Shown: positions 25,138-33,217 of the stretch, piece by piece
Layout of the letters: the number at the start of each line of letters is the position of its first letter
Position numbering within the stretch: position 1 is the stretch's first letter
Origin: CAZMRW01 sp964568805
Lineage (GTDB): Bacteria > Pseudomonadota > Gammaproteobacteria > Methylococcales > Methylomonadaceae
Length of the DNA: 64,000 nucleotides
Assembly: GCA_964568805.1 (NCBI GenBank)
Contig: CAZMRW010000006.1
Coordinates: 1 to 64,000, forward strand
Direction: 5' to 3'
Position numbers and translations under genes: made by a program
Notes under the pieces: model-generated
What the model saw: only the letters and a program-made list of their open reading frames with translations
Told to the model about the DNA's origin: nothing
Databases searched by the model: none

Positions 25138-26430
25138 TCAAAAAGCCAACTTAATATTGATTCCACCGAACTGGGACTGATAAGTCCGTAGCGGATTATT
25201 GGAGTCCCGCTCTTCGTGTTTGATGACGGCTGACATTTCGGTGTTTGCAAACGGGTTGTAATTTAAATTCAAACCAATAAGCGCTATCCGGTCTTTTTGG
25301 GTAAACGTATCCGCGTCTTTAATCCCTGTCTCTCCGAGAAAATCCTGTTTTTCATAACTCAGCATCATGCCCAGCTTAACCTTGGGCGTTACCGACCAGG
25401 ACGGGATAAGCCGTACTCCCTGGCTCAATACAAAACTTGAAATCAAGTTATTGGCCTGAGCGATTTCCCGCCATCCGCTCAACAACACGTCTGTCTTTGT
25501 GCTGAACGCCCAATATACATTCGCTCTGGAGGTGATCGCCGAAAAATTGCGCACGTTCAGATGGTCATAGTCCTGCTGGGTATAGCCGATTCGCCCGTCC
25601 AGCCGTGTTTTAATGCTGTAATTCCACACCCCTTCAAGGTGGTAATCGCTACGAAAGTACGCGTTGTCGATTGGACTGTCGGGTGTAAAACTGCGATTAG
25701 GATATAAGCCGTCAGTTTGCCTCACTTTTATTCCGAGCATGTTTTTGGCCGGATTAAGATATTGAATTCCCGTTTCCAGCGAATCTTCGCGCAGATTCCC
25801 GACCTGCCTGGCGCCTCCGGAAAAAAGTAAATCGTTACGGCTGAGGCCGCCAAGCAAAAACCAATCAGATGAAATTTGATACGCTCCGTCGGCAAAATAT
25901 TTTTCTTCAGTCTGCAAATTTTTTATCAATCTGTTGATTTGGTTAAAACTGCCGAGTGACTTTTTGTTGCCATAACCTACATCGCCTTTCAGGTTTTGCC
26001 CCAATTCCCAATTCCATTGCCCTAATAAATTGTGGCCGAGGTAATCCAGTTCATCATACGTATCAAACCAGGTTTGATTGAGTTCGGCTTTTAACAACAA
26101 CTGTTGACGGCTGAGTTGCCAATCAATGTCAATGCCGCCTCGAATCTCTTTAATGAAGTCGCTCTTGGCATTTTTTCCTGTTCGCTCCTGCACCGAGACG
26201 GTGTCTGATAGACGCAATAAGTTGCTATCGAATTTCAGGCTGGATGCCAGGTATGGCCTGATGGTGTCATTCTGTCCGGCGACCGATAAAGTCGCTTGTC
26301 CTATCAACACAAACAATCCCAACGCAGAGCGGCTAAACACTTGACAGTGTCGCAAACGCACCCGCTTTGGTGATGCTGCAAATTCCTTTCGAGCATCTTC
26401 AAATTCCCCTGCCTTATGAGACTTTGCCAT
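25138..26430 (-). CDS. epsL: EpsL-type outer-membrane beta-barrel protein
   Basis: A 430-residue protein with alternating beta-strand pattern and a terminal Phe (INIKLAF), the outer-membrane barrel signature. Residues 30-55 form the signal peptide, probably cut after LSVAG. The mature N-terminus (IRPYLASSLKFDSNLLRL) matches the beginning of the exosortase B-associated EpsL family. It may help secrete or anchor the polysaccharide. The first 30 residues are unusually long and basic before the signal, so an internal start is possible. It lies 136 nt downstream of epsG. Confidence 0.82.
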   Translation of the reverse strand: MAKSHKAGEFEDARKEFAASPKRVRLRHCQVFSRSALGLFVLIGQATLSVAGQNDTIRPYLASSLKFDSNLLRLSDTVSVQERTGKNAKSDFIKEIRGGIDIDWQLSRQQLLLKAELNQTWFDTYDELDYLGHNLLGQWNWELGQNLKGDVGYGNKKSLGSFNQINRLIKNLQTEEKYFADGAYQISSDWFLLGGLSRNDLLFSGGARQVGNLREDSLETGIQYLNPAKNMLGIKVRQTDGLYPNRSFTPDSPIDNAYFRSDYHLEGVWNYSIKTRLDGRIGYTQQDYDHLNVRNFSAITSRANVYWAFSTKTDVLLSGWREIAQANNLISSFVLSQGVRLIPSWSVTPKVKLGMMLSYEKQDFLGETGIKDADTFTQKDRIALIGLNLNYNPFANTEMSAVIKHEERDSNNPLRTYQSQFGGINIKLAF

Positions 26431-26566
26431 TCCACTATATTGCGCCTGTTACGCTACTGTTGATCGGTTCATCACCAGAAATCTCGATGTAGGTAGTTAT
26501 TGGCGTAACGTCTCATTTTGAAACAGCTACGCAAAACCGGTTATCATTTATTCTGACGAAAACAAG

Positions 26567-27400
26567 TTAAAAATCACTGATCACCGCTCCCACGCAGACC
26601 GCTCCGGAGTCTTCCAATAAATGTCTCATTTGTTTTAAATCGGCCAACTGTGTTTTATGTTGCCGGGCAAGAAGCAGCGCACCGCCCGCTACGGCTGTCA
26701 GCAATTGTGCATCAGTGCCCTGTTTTTCGGCGGGCGTATCCACTAGAATCACATCATAATCCTGCGCCAGCTGCTTAATACACGAATCAAAACCTCGACT
26801 GATCAGTTCCGCCGGGTTTGGCGGAAGCGTACCGGCGGTCAATACCGACAGATCATTGAATACGGGCATCCTTTCGATAACGGATAGTTCGGTGCGGCCG
26901 GCTAAGACGTCTGATAAGCCTTGTTTTTTCTCGATATTGAACAACTCGTGCTGGCGAGGACGGCGCAAATTCGCGTCAACCAATACAGTGCGTTCACCCA
27001 ATTGGGAATAGACAATCGCCAAATTCGCCGCCAAATAACTGCGCCCTTCCTCCGGATCGCAACTGACAATGGTCAAGGCCTTGCCTCCACTCGCGAACCA
27101 GCGCAACATCAGTTGACTGCGTATCGCCCTTAGCATTTCTACTGGCTTGCTGAAAGGCTGGTAGGCTGCGATTAATTCGGCGCTTAATCCGCTACTTGTG
27201 TTTGCCAGGAAAGGAAAATCGAATTGCCGGGACAACGCATGATTAATATCATCTTCGGTGATCAGCCCCAGAGCCCTGGCGGCATCGCCAAACAAGAGAC
27301 CTTGCTCTTTCTGCAACCGCAGAATGCCTTCCGCATCTGCCGTACTTATCTTGCCGGCATCCAGCAGCAGGCTGCCAATGGTAGGAGCAGGAGGATTCAT
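26567..27400 (-). CDS. epsG: Chain-length tyrosine kinase, EpsG type
   Basis: A 277-residue BY-kinase-like ATPase that partners with the EpsF chain-length protein to control polymer length. Residues 1-60 (IGSLLLDAGKISTADAEGIL, GLITEDDINHALSRQ) resemble the N-terminal domain of GspE/PilB ATPases, a fusion typical of EpsG. The ATPase core has an altered Walker A (DPEEGRSYLAANLA near 114, Arg in place of Lys), a Walker A' segment VLVDANLRRPRQH near 137 and Walker B DVILVDTPA near 216. The usual C-terminal tyrosine cluster is absent. It overlaps epsF by 4 nt. Confidence 0.88.
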   Translation of the reverse strand: MNPPAPTIGSLLLDAGKISTADAEGILRLQKEQGLLFGDAARALGLITEDDINHALSRQFDFPFLANTSSGLSAELIAAYQPFSKPVEMLRAIRSQLMLRWFASGGKALTIVSCDPEEGRSYLAANLAIVYSQLGERTVLVDANLRRPRQHELFNIEKKQGLSDVLAGRTELSVIERMPVFNDLSVLTAGTLPPNPAELISRGFDSCIKQLAQDYDVILVDTPAEKQGTDAQLLTAVAGGALLLARQHKTQLADLKQMRHLLEDSGAVCVGAVISDF

Positions 27401-28809
27401 GACAGCCCTCTCTTAGCCAATTGAATTTTCCATCGGGTGTTCCGGGATTTGTGCGGCGCAGTCATCACACCCAATATCGGTAATGCCAGACTCTCGATGA
27501 TATCGATCGAGGATCGCACACGCCGGTCATATAATTCCACCAATAAGACGAACCCCACGCCCAGTATCGTTCCAATAAAAACGGACAGGACCATATTGAG
27601 CCATACTTTCGGTTTGCTTGGGTATTGGGGCACAATGGCCGGATTCAGCACGGCAATATTGGTTTGACTGATTTCGCTTTCCATTCGGGCCTGAACTGTC
27701 TTTTGCATCGCGTTGTCGTAGGCTTTCTGGGTATTTTCAACTTCATTTCGTAATATCGCCATGGCGTCATGCTGCTTTTTAAGTTCCAGCACCTTGTTTT
27801 TTTGCTCGGCCAGGGCTTGGGAAAGATTACCATCCCGCTGGTTCGAAGCGGCGAGATCACTGGCAATGCCGCCCAGAACGGTGTTGACTTCCTGTTTGAT
27901 TTTTTTTCTTAAACTGGCTATCTCTGCTTGCGCCTGCAAATAATGAGGATGATTTTTATCAATCCGATTCGCCAATTCCGCAAATTTCGCCTCGGCGCGT
28001 GCAAGGTCGGATTTCAACGCCTGAACAAAACCATTGTCCAGCACCTCTTGCATCGATTCATAGGATCCGCCTTTTTCCAGGGCATGGGCCAACTGATTCT
28101 TCCTGGACATCAATGCATACGTTCGGCCTTGGCTTTCAACGAGTTGTTTGGCGATTTCGGCCAGCCTGGTATCTTCCAGATCCAACTGATCCTCCACTTT
28201 AACGATGCCGTGCTGCTGTTGAAAAACCGATAGTTTTTCATGGGCCTGTTCCATGCGATCTCGCAAAACGGTCAGTTGTTCGTCGAACCAGTCAGCATTC
28301 TGCTTGGCCGGTTGGACCTTCAGTTCCACGGCCGTTCGAATATACGCTTGAGCAAAGGCATTGGCCACCGATGCGGAAAACTCGGCGTCTTTGGCAGAAA
28401 AAGCCAATTTGATGATGCTGCTGTCGCTGGGAAGCATAACTTCTAAACTTTTTAATAAGCCGTCGGCAAGCCAATCCCTGATATCGCCTGTTCCGCCGCT
28501 TTTCCTGAAGTCCTCCCGGGGCTTTGGGTCCTGCGTTAAATTCAGTAAATCCACCACTTTGAGAGCAACATGATGACTGGCTATCACTTCTTTCTGTGTC
28601 GCCAGATAACCGGACAATAACTGGGTCGGAAAAACCATGCCGGTAACTGGATCTATTCCGCGTTGATCCAAAACCAGAGCCGTCGTCGCGACATACTGTT
28701 TGGGCATGAAAAGGCTTACGATTAAGGTCATCAGCACAGTAGCCGCCAGGGCCGATATCAACAATGTCTTGCGTGCCCACAGGATGATGAAAATTTGCTG
28801 TAAATTCAT
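27397..28809 (-). CDS. epsF: Chain-length determinant protein, EpsF type
   Basis: A Wzz/PCP-family inner-membrane protein of about 470 residues. I start at ATG 28809 (MNLQQIFIILWARKTLL), 19 nt after the epsE stop, because the longer frame begins inside epsE. TM1 is at about 15-37 and TM2 near 405-430, with a proline-rich approach (PAIVPQYPSKPKVWLN) typical of the family. The periplasmic part includes two coiled-coil stretches (about 175-240 and 300-370). It works with EpsG and the EpsE export pore. Confidence 0.92.
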   Translation of the reverse strand: MNLQQIFIILWARKTLLISALAATVLMTLIVSLFMPKQYVATTALVLDQRGIDPVTGMVFPTQLLSGYLATQKEVIASHHVALKVVDLLNLTQDPKPREDFRKSGGTGDIRDWLADGLLKSLEVMLPSDSSIIKLAFSAKDAEFSASVANAFAQAYIRTAVELKVQPAKQNADWFDEQLTVLRDRMEQAHEKLSVFQQQHGIVKVEDQLDLEDTRLAEIAKQLVESQGRTYALMSRKNQLAHALEKGGSYESMQEVLDNGFVQALKSDLARAEAKFAELANRIDKNHPHYLQAQAEIASLRKKIKQEVNTVLGGIASDLAASNQRDGNLSQALAEQKNKVLELKKQHDAMAILRNEVENTQKAYDNAMQKTVQARMESEISQTNIAVLNPAIVPQYPSKPKVWLNMVLSVFIGTILGVGFVLLVELYDRRVRSSIDIIESLALPILGVMTAPHKSRNTRWKIQLAKRGLS

Positions 28810-28828
28810 AAAATGCAGTCCCAAGCCA

Positions 28829-29671
28829 TTAAAACCACCTTTCATCGACGACCACGACGTCCTCTTTATTAACAGGATCGGTCAATTCCACGTCAATCGA
28901 GTCTTGATTGCCTTCCTTGTTTCTTCGTTCTATCACGGTGCCTCGTAATGTACCGCGCAAAGATAAGCCGCCTGCTAAGGATATGGCCTGGGCCACCGAC
29001 ATATTCGGATCGAGCCGGTAAGCCCCCGGTTTTTGAACTTGACCATAGATATAAAATACTGGCGCTTTGGGAATGTATAAGATATCGCCTTTTTCAACCT
29101 TCAGTGCCGGACCGTCGCCGGGAAGCTCTAACGCGTCCCTTAAGTTAATTTCCCTTTTGGATAATTTCCCATCAACCAGAGTGGTGATAATCACCTGGTC
29201 GCCACCCGCTTCGTTAATACCTCCGGCCAGGGCGATCATATCTATCAAGGTACTGGATGTTTGCAACGGATAACGTCCCGGTTTGTTGACTTGCCCGAGC
29301 ACCGAAACAAGCTGGCTTTGATTATCCAATACCGTCACCGTGACTTGCGGGTTTTTGATAAAGCCCCCGCTAGCCAGCAATTCCGCAATTTTTTGCTCCG
29401 CTTCGAATGTGGATAATCCGGCCACCGATATTTCACCGATCAGCGGGAAAGTAATACGGCCACTACCGGAAACTCTGGGCTCGTTGGTTAAATCATCATA
29501 GCCGTAGACTTTAATTTGCAGGCTATCGTCGGAACCAATCGGATAATCGGCACTAGCGGTTTGCGCAAGCCCCAACATCACCAGTAACAAACTGACCATC
29601 ACGACACATCTTTTTCCCGACAGGTAACGACTGTTTGCCGAAGCCGGTTGCTCAGGCTTGTTAATATGCAT
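28829..29671 (-). CDS. epsE: Polysaccharide export protein, EpsE (Wza-like)
   Basis: About 280 residues. ATG 29671 is chosen because AAGGGTG lies 5 nt upstream; the in-frame GTG at 29677 has no such spacing. A signal peptide runs to about 43 (QTASA). The mature protein begins DYPIGSDDSLQIKVYGYDDL, the PES domain of Wza-family exporters, followed by two SLBB domains (VSVLGQVNKPGRYPL near 116 and FYIYGQVQKPGAYRL near 208). There is no lipobox cysteine, unlike E. coli Wza. It overlaps the EpsB-type gene by 11 nt. Confidence 0.93.
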   Translation of the reverse strand: MHINKPEQPASANSRYLSGKRCVVMVSLLLVMLGLAQTASADYPIGSDDSLQIKVYGYDDLTNEPRVSGSGRITFPLIGEISVAGLSTFEAEQKIAELLASGGFIKNPQVTVTVLDNQSQLVSVLGQVNKPGRYPLQTSSTLIDMIALAGGINEAGGDQVIITTLVDGKLSKREINLRDALELPGDGPALKVEKGDILYIPKAPVFYIYGQVQKPGAYRLDPNMSVAQAISLAGGLSLRGTLRGTVIERRNKEGNQDSIDVELTDPVNKEDVVVVDERWF

Positions 29672-31037
29672 TTTCACCCTTAATCACAACGCCTATGGTT
29701 CGTAAAATAATCAAAAAATCCAACGCCAGAGACCAATTCCGTAAATAATCGAGATCGAGTTTGACGCGTTCCTGCATTTTATCGATGGTATCGGTCTCTC
29801 CTCTTGCACCATTCACTTGCGCCCATCCCGTAATGCCAGGCTTAACCTTGTGTCGAATCATGTAACCCGTGATTTGGCTGCGATACAGTTCATTATGAGC
29901 GACAGCGTGAGGACGCGGCCCGACAATACTCATCGTTCCCTGCAAAACATTCAAAAACTGCGGCAATTCGTCCAATGAAGTCTTCCTTAGAATGGCGCCA
30001 AAAGGGGTAACACGCGAATCCTGGCGTTTGGCCTGGGCAATATCGGGGCCGTTTTCACAAACGCTCATGCTCCGAAATTTATAAACTAGAATTTCCTCCC
30101 CATCCAGTCCGTAACGGCGTTGACGGAACAGCACAGGGCCGGGCGAAGTCATTTTGATGCCGAGGCTGATCAATATTAACAAAGGACTTAAAAGGACAAT
30201 TATCAACAAAGACAACGTAACATCCCAAAATCGCTTGATAATTGCGTTGAAACCGATAAAAGGTGTTTCACATAAAGCCACCAGCGGAATGTCGTTAATA
30301 TTTAAAATCCTGGCCTGAATAAGGTCGTACATGAAGACATCCGGCAGATAGTAAATGGATATCGTGGTATCCTTCAGTTCTTCCAGCAAATCCCTGATAC
30401 GGGATTGGGCAGTCATCGGCAAGGCAACATAAATGATATTGACCTGATGATCTTTGACAAATCTTGAAACATCTTTTAGCCTTCCTAGAAGCGTCTGTTC
30501 AAACTGCAAGCGCTTGGCATCGCGATCATCAAAAAATCCGAGACAATCGATCCCCAGAAATTGTTGCTCCTGTAAAAGGTGCACCAGCTTTAAGCTTAAA
30601 TCATTGACGCCCACCACGACTGTTTTGCTTTGATTTTTGGGCTCCGAATAGAAACGGTAAAGCAGAATCCTTATGACAACCTGTAAAACAGCCAGCATAA
30701 AAGGAGTGAAAACAATCCAATCCCATAACAATTTCCCATCAAATCTGCTTAACGTTTTGGTTGTGTAGCCGACCAATCCCAATAGTGTTACGAGCATCGT
30801 CCAGCGAATAAAAATCAGGCTAAAATTCCAACTGCAAAACTGCCTGAAGTTCAAATCCAGAGCATTACCTTCCAGCAATTGCATGGCCAGCAAAAAAGCT
30901 AAAACGGCTAACAGCAGATATTGTTCTGTAAATGGAACAGCATGATAACGCGCCAATATAATCAATATCCATACAGTAACAAATGGATTAACGGCATACC
31001 GGGTTAATTGTAATAGCGGTCGCTCACTTAATTGCAT
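29661..31037 (-). CDS. epsB: Undecaprenyl-phosphate sugar phosphotransferase (EpsB/WcaJ type)
   Basis: Initiates repeat-unit assembly by moving a hexose-1-phosphate, usually glucose, to undecaprenyl phosphate. ATG 31037 is used, since the longer frame starts with TTG. The 458-residue protein has four N-terminal helices, a NAD-like CoA-binding-type middle domain (VVVGVNDLSLKLVHLL), a helix near 268-290 and the PHPT catalytic domain: KRFWDVTLSL, PVLFRQRRYGLDGEE, VYKFRSM, RKTSLDELPQFLNVLQG and GPRPHAVAHNE. It is the first large gene of the minus-strand eps operon. Confidence 0.95.
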   Translation of the reverse strand: MQLSERPLLQLTRYAVNPFVTVWILIILARYHAVPFTEQYLLLAVLAFLLAMQLLEGNALDLNFRQFCSWNFSLIFIRWTMLVTLLGLVGYTTKTLSRFDGKLLWDWIVFTPFMLAVLQVVIRILLYRFYSEPKNQSKTVVVGVNDLSLKLVHLLQEQQFLGIDCLGFFDDRDAKRLQFEQTLLGRLKDVSRFVKDHQVNIIYVALPMTAQSRIRDLLEELKDTTISIYYLPDVFMYDLIQARILNINDIPLVALCETPFIGFNAIIKRFWDVTLSLLIIVLLSPLLILISLGIKMTSPGPVLFRQRRYGLDGEEILVYKFRSMSVCENGPDIAQAKRQDSRVTPFGAILRKTSLDELPQFLNVLQGTMSIVGPRPHAVAHNELYRSQITGYMIRHKVKPGITGWAQVNGARGETDTIDKMQERVKLDLDYLRNWSLALDFLIILRTIGVVIKGENAY

Positions 31038-31232
31038 GTTCAAAACCGAAATATTTGAATAATTGACTTTAACAACGAATTTAAAAAGACGCGTTCAAAA
31101 ATTGATACTGACAAATCAATCGAAAGTATCACTATACTCCTATATACTTAATATAAATTCAGCATTCCAAACAGCCTTACTTGGCTTTTGACTAATTGGA
31201 AACTACTTTAACTGTTATTTGTTAAAAACAGC

Positions 31233-31493
31233 TTAACTATTCCTGCTATTATTTAATATTTGCACACAAATCAGACCTAATCCTGCCAATAACAAAATCC
31301 ACTCCTCCAAATCAGGAACTCCCACCCTCGATACCTGATCTGTTGCACTTAACAGGATATTTGCAAAAAAAGTTTTGATGTCATCAAAATGATTAGTGGA
31401 ATTCACATTTTCTATGGAGCTGATTGCAAACGAGCCAAATAAAAAATAAGTAATTATTAATATCTTACAATATTTTCCGATTACTTTATTCAT
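31233..31493 (-). CDS. Small secreted protein with a C-terminal sorting-like signal
   Basis: An 86-residue protein starting at ATG 31493 with weak GGTG upstream. A hydrophobic signal segment covers about 8-27. The C-terminus has the three-part shape of a protein-sorting tail: a short motif VPDLEEW, a hydrophobic helix ILLLAGLGLICVQIL, and a polar end with one Arg (NNSRNS). This resembles PEP-CTERM and IPTL-CTERM tails processed by exosortase-type enzymes, though the motif differs and the final basic cluster is weak. No related family is recognised. It lies 195 nt upstream of the epsB-type gene on the same strand. Confidence 0.6.
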   Translation of the reverse strand: MNKVIGKYCKILIITYFLFGSFAISSIENVNSTNHFDDIKTFFANILLSATDQVSRVGVPDLEEWILLLAGLGLICVQILNNSRNS

Positions 31494-32013
31494 ATGATTA
31501 CACCGTTGGATAGTTAAATAAATGTCCAGTTTTGCTTAAGTGCTAAATCGCTCCGGTAAAGCCTTTTGTCTTGACGAAGTCGTATCTAGACCAAAATTTT
31601 CTCACGTGAAATTTTGCCCTTCCCTCTGAAATTCCTAGCTATCGTTATTGTGTTTCTCGTTAATAAATCTACACGTCGGATACCGCATACTATGGTGGAA
31701 TACTGATAGACGGTTGAACGTGACCCACCGTCAAAAGTCCTTCGACACTTTCGCATCTTTTCTGCTTCGCCAACTTATGAAACAACTACCGTCAATAAAG
31801 CGCTCTCTTACACCTCTTCGAGATAAATACGGCACTATAATATATAGTATTCCTAGCTAGTAATTTTTTACAAAAGTAATCGAATACTTACGCGTTGGTA
31901 TTAATCATTTTTTAAGTAATTAGAGCTTACACAGTAATATTATTCTCACAATAAGTAATCTTATACTTACCCCTTCTCAAAAAGGAGAAGCCGGAAATGA
32001 GGAGATATATTAA
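31494..32013. other. AT-rich intergenic region with palindromes
   Basis: No supportable gene. CAAAATTT (31592-31599) and AAATTTTG (31609-31616) form a perfect 8-bp inverted repeat with a 9-nt spacer. The three evenly spaced repeats at 31874-31970 are listed separately. CTTCTC/GAGAAG forms a small 6-bp hairpin near 31973-31990. A 70-codon open frame at 31648-31860 resembles nothing I know. Confidence 0.6.
31874..31970. repeat. Three evenly spaced palindromic repeats (AAGTAAT-N5/6-CTTAC)
   Basis: Copies begin at 31874, 31914 and 31953, spaced 40 and 39 bp apart. All share AAGTAAT and CTTAC separated by 6, 5 and 6 nt. The third is a perfect palindrome, TAAGTA (31952-31957) and TACTTA (31964-31969). 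Spacing near four helical turns puts the sites on about the same face of the DNA, as expected for cooperative binding of a dimeric regulator. They lie between the small secreted-protein gene and the PilZ gene. Confidence 0.7.
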
Positions 32014-32067
32014 ATGTTAAAGCTTTCGAAACGATTAAATGGGCTAATAAATGGGCTAAAAAATTAA
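32014..32067 (+). CDS. Possible 17-residue cationic peptide
   Basis: A 17-codon frame (MLKLSKRLNGLINGLKN) follows GAGGAG (31999-32004) by 9 nt, one of the best ribosome-binding sites in this region. The peptide has three Lys, one Arg and regularly spaced Leu/Ile, so it could be an amphipathic helix. The direct repeat AAATGGGCTAA occurs twice in it. An AT-only inverted repeat with a T-run follows. It is speculative; short frames with a good site arise by chance. Confidence 0.25.
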   Translation: MLKLSKRLNGLINGLKN

Positions 32068-32528
32068 TAAAATTTCAATTTTTTATTCTATTCACTTTCG
32101 ATCGAATATCAGAGATTCCTGCTGACCGTCGTATAGATAAAACATTTGAAAGCCCCTGGTATAGCCAGGCGGTTTGCCTGATAAGTTAATCATAAACATA
32201 CTGTTAGTTTTATTACAAACTACCAATATCTATCTATAAATTCTACTTGTGTCCGATAGTAAACAACATTTATTAAGTAATTATTAAAACACTCACTTTT
32301 TATGCAACAACAGCCTAATTTCTAGCCGCGCTTAAATCTATATTTAAGCAGAATAAAAAATATTAAATCGATTCTATCGAATGGAAACAGCATCTTGCCA
32401 AGACCTGCCATACGTTGCGTTTCCTTTAACATTGGGATGACTGGCCAATTTCCTGGTGAAATAACAATTGCTGGCGTCATGGGTATCGGGTATTATGCAA
32501 TTTTATACGCAAAATAAGGGCATTCGCC
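32068..32528. other. AT-rich intergenic region upstream of pilZ
   Basis: No gene can be supported. Overlapping small hairpins CCTGG/CCAGG (32155-32169) and CAGGC/GCCTG (32166-32180) could form alternatively. GCTTAAAT-CTAT-ATTTAAGC (32331-32350) is a perfect 8-bp hairpin without a U-tract. The PilZ promoter candidate is at 32468-32496. Confidence 0.6.
32468..32496 (+). promoter_or_regulatory. Candidate sigma-70 promoter for the PilZ gene
   Basis: TTGCTG (32468-32473) and TATTAT (32491-32496) are separated by exactly 17 bp. The -10 matches consensus at five of six positions and the -35 at three. The start codon lies 33 nt after the -10, with AAGGG as ribosome-binding site. Confidence 0.45.
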
Positions 32529-32864
32529 ATGCACTTCGACAGACGAAACGAACTCAGAACGGATGCAAAAGGCCTAAAAGCCAAAATCAGCGTATATCAA
32601 CCCAACGGTTCGATACTGGTCGCCGATGCCAATTTACTGGATGTCAGCCGTTCGGGAATCAAACTGCGGGTGACTAAACCGTTAGTCGCAGAGCTTGACG
32701 ATAAGGTACAACTGGAAGTCTTGCTAGCTGACATCAACGTCCCGGTTATCGTGAATGCAGTGGTCGTGCACACTAAACTCGATTCGGAATACGGCATGCA
32801 CTATATCGATGTGCGGCCTGAAGATCCGCTTGACCTGTTGATTAGAGTCTGCGGCAATCAATAG
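32529..32864 (+). CDS. PilZ-domain cyclic-di-GMP binding protein
   Basis: A 111-residue single-domain PilZ protein. Both c-di-GMP motifs are present: RxxxR as RRNELR at residues 5-10 and DxSxxG as DVSRSG near 38. The rest is a six-stranded barrel pattern ending in a short helix. It stands alone on the plus strand between the exopolysaccharide cluster and an ABC transporter. Since c-di-GMP commonly stimulates exopolysaccharide synthesis or pilus activity, it may link the eps genes to second-messenger levels; that is inference. Confidence 0.9.
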   Translation: MHFDRRNELRTDAKGLKAKISVYQPNGSILVADANLLDVSRSGIKLRVTKPLVAELDDKVQLEVLLADINVPVIVNAVVVHTKLDSEYGMHYIDVRPEDPLDLLIRVCGNQ

Positions 32865-33217
32865 TAACGGCATAATTCGGTTAAACCAGGTTGCAACTGT
32901 CTTATCCGGCAATGACCAAGCAGTCAGTTTTGTAGCCTTGACAGTATAACCAACAACAACCGGCTTTCCTTCCCAGGATGTGGGGACATCTTCAAAATCG
33001 ATGATTCGACTGTCGACAAGCCCGGTCAGACCGGCTAAATTCAAATAGCAAAGGCATTCCAGTTAGTCAGTCAAATCGCATCGAACTGCCGATGTTTTTG
33101 AAAAAAAATGATTGCAAAGACATTATCCATTCGTGAATGCGATTCCTTTCGGCGAATACAGAGTCCATGCAGGATGGGTATAATAGCCGTCTACCCTGCC
33201 CTATTCGCCGATTCCCC
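32865..33217. other. Intergenic region between pilZ and the ABC transporter
   Basis: No gene supported. A minus-strand frame of 106 codons (33044-32724) lies mostly antisense to the PilZ gene and resembles no family. TATAAT occurs at 33179-33184, 34 nt before the preferred start at 33218, but no good -35 was found 16-18 bp upstream. Confidence 0.5.

Noticed and set aside
31648..31860. 70-codon plus-strand frame in the AT-rich region
   Set aside because: No family, no good ribosome-binding site and unusual composition; likely chance.
31874..31970. CRISPR array interpretation of the spaced repeats
   Set aside because: Repeats are only about 17 bp, three in number, imperfect, and no cas genes are present.
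32331..32350. Perfect 8-bp hairpin GCTTAAAT/ATTTAAGC as a terminator
   Set aside because: No U-tract follows on either strand and there is no gene end nearby that needs it.
32724..33044. 106-codon minus-strand frame overlapping the PilZ gene
   Set aside because: About half is antisense to PilZ and the rest resembles nothing known.
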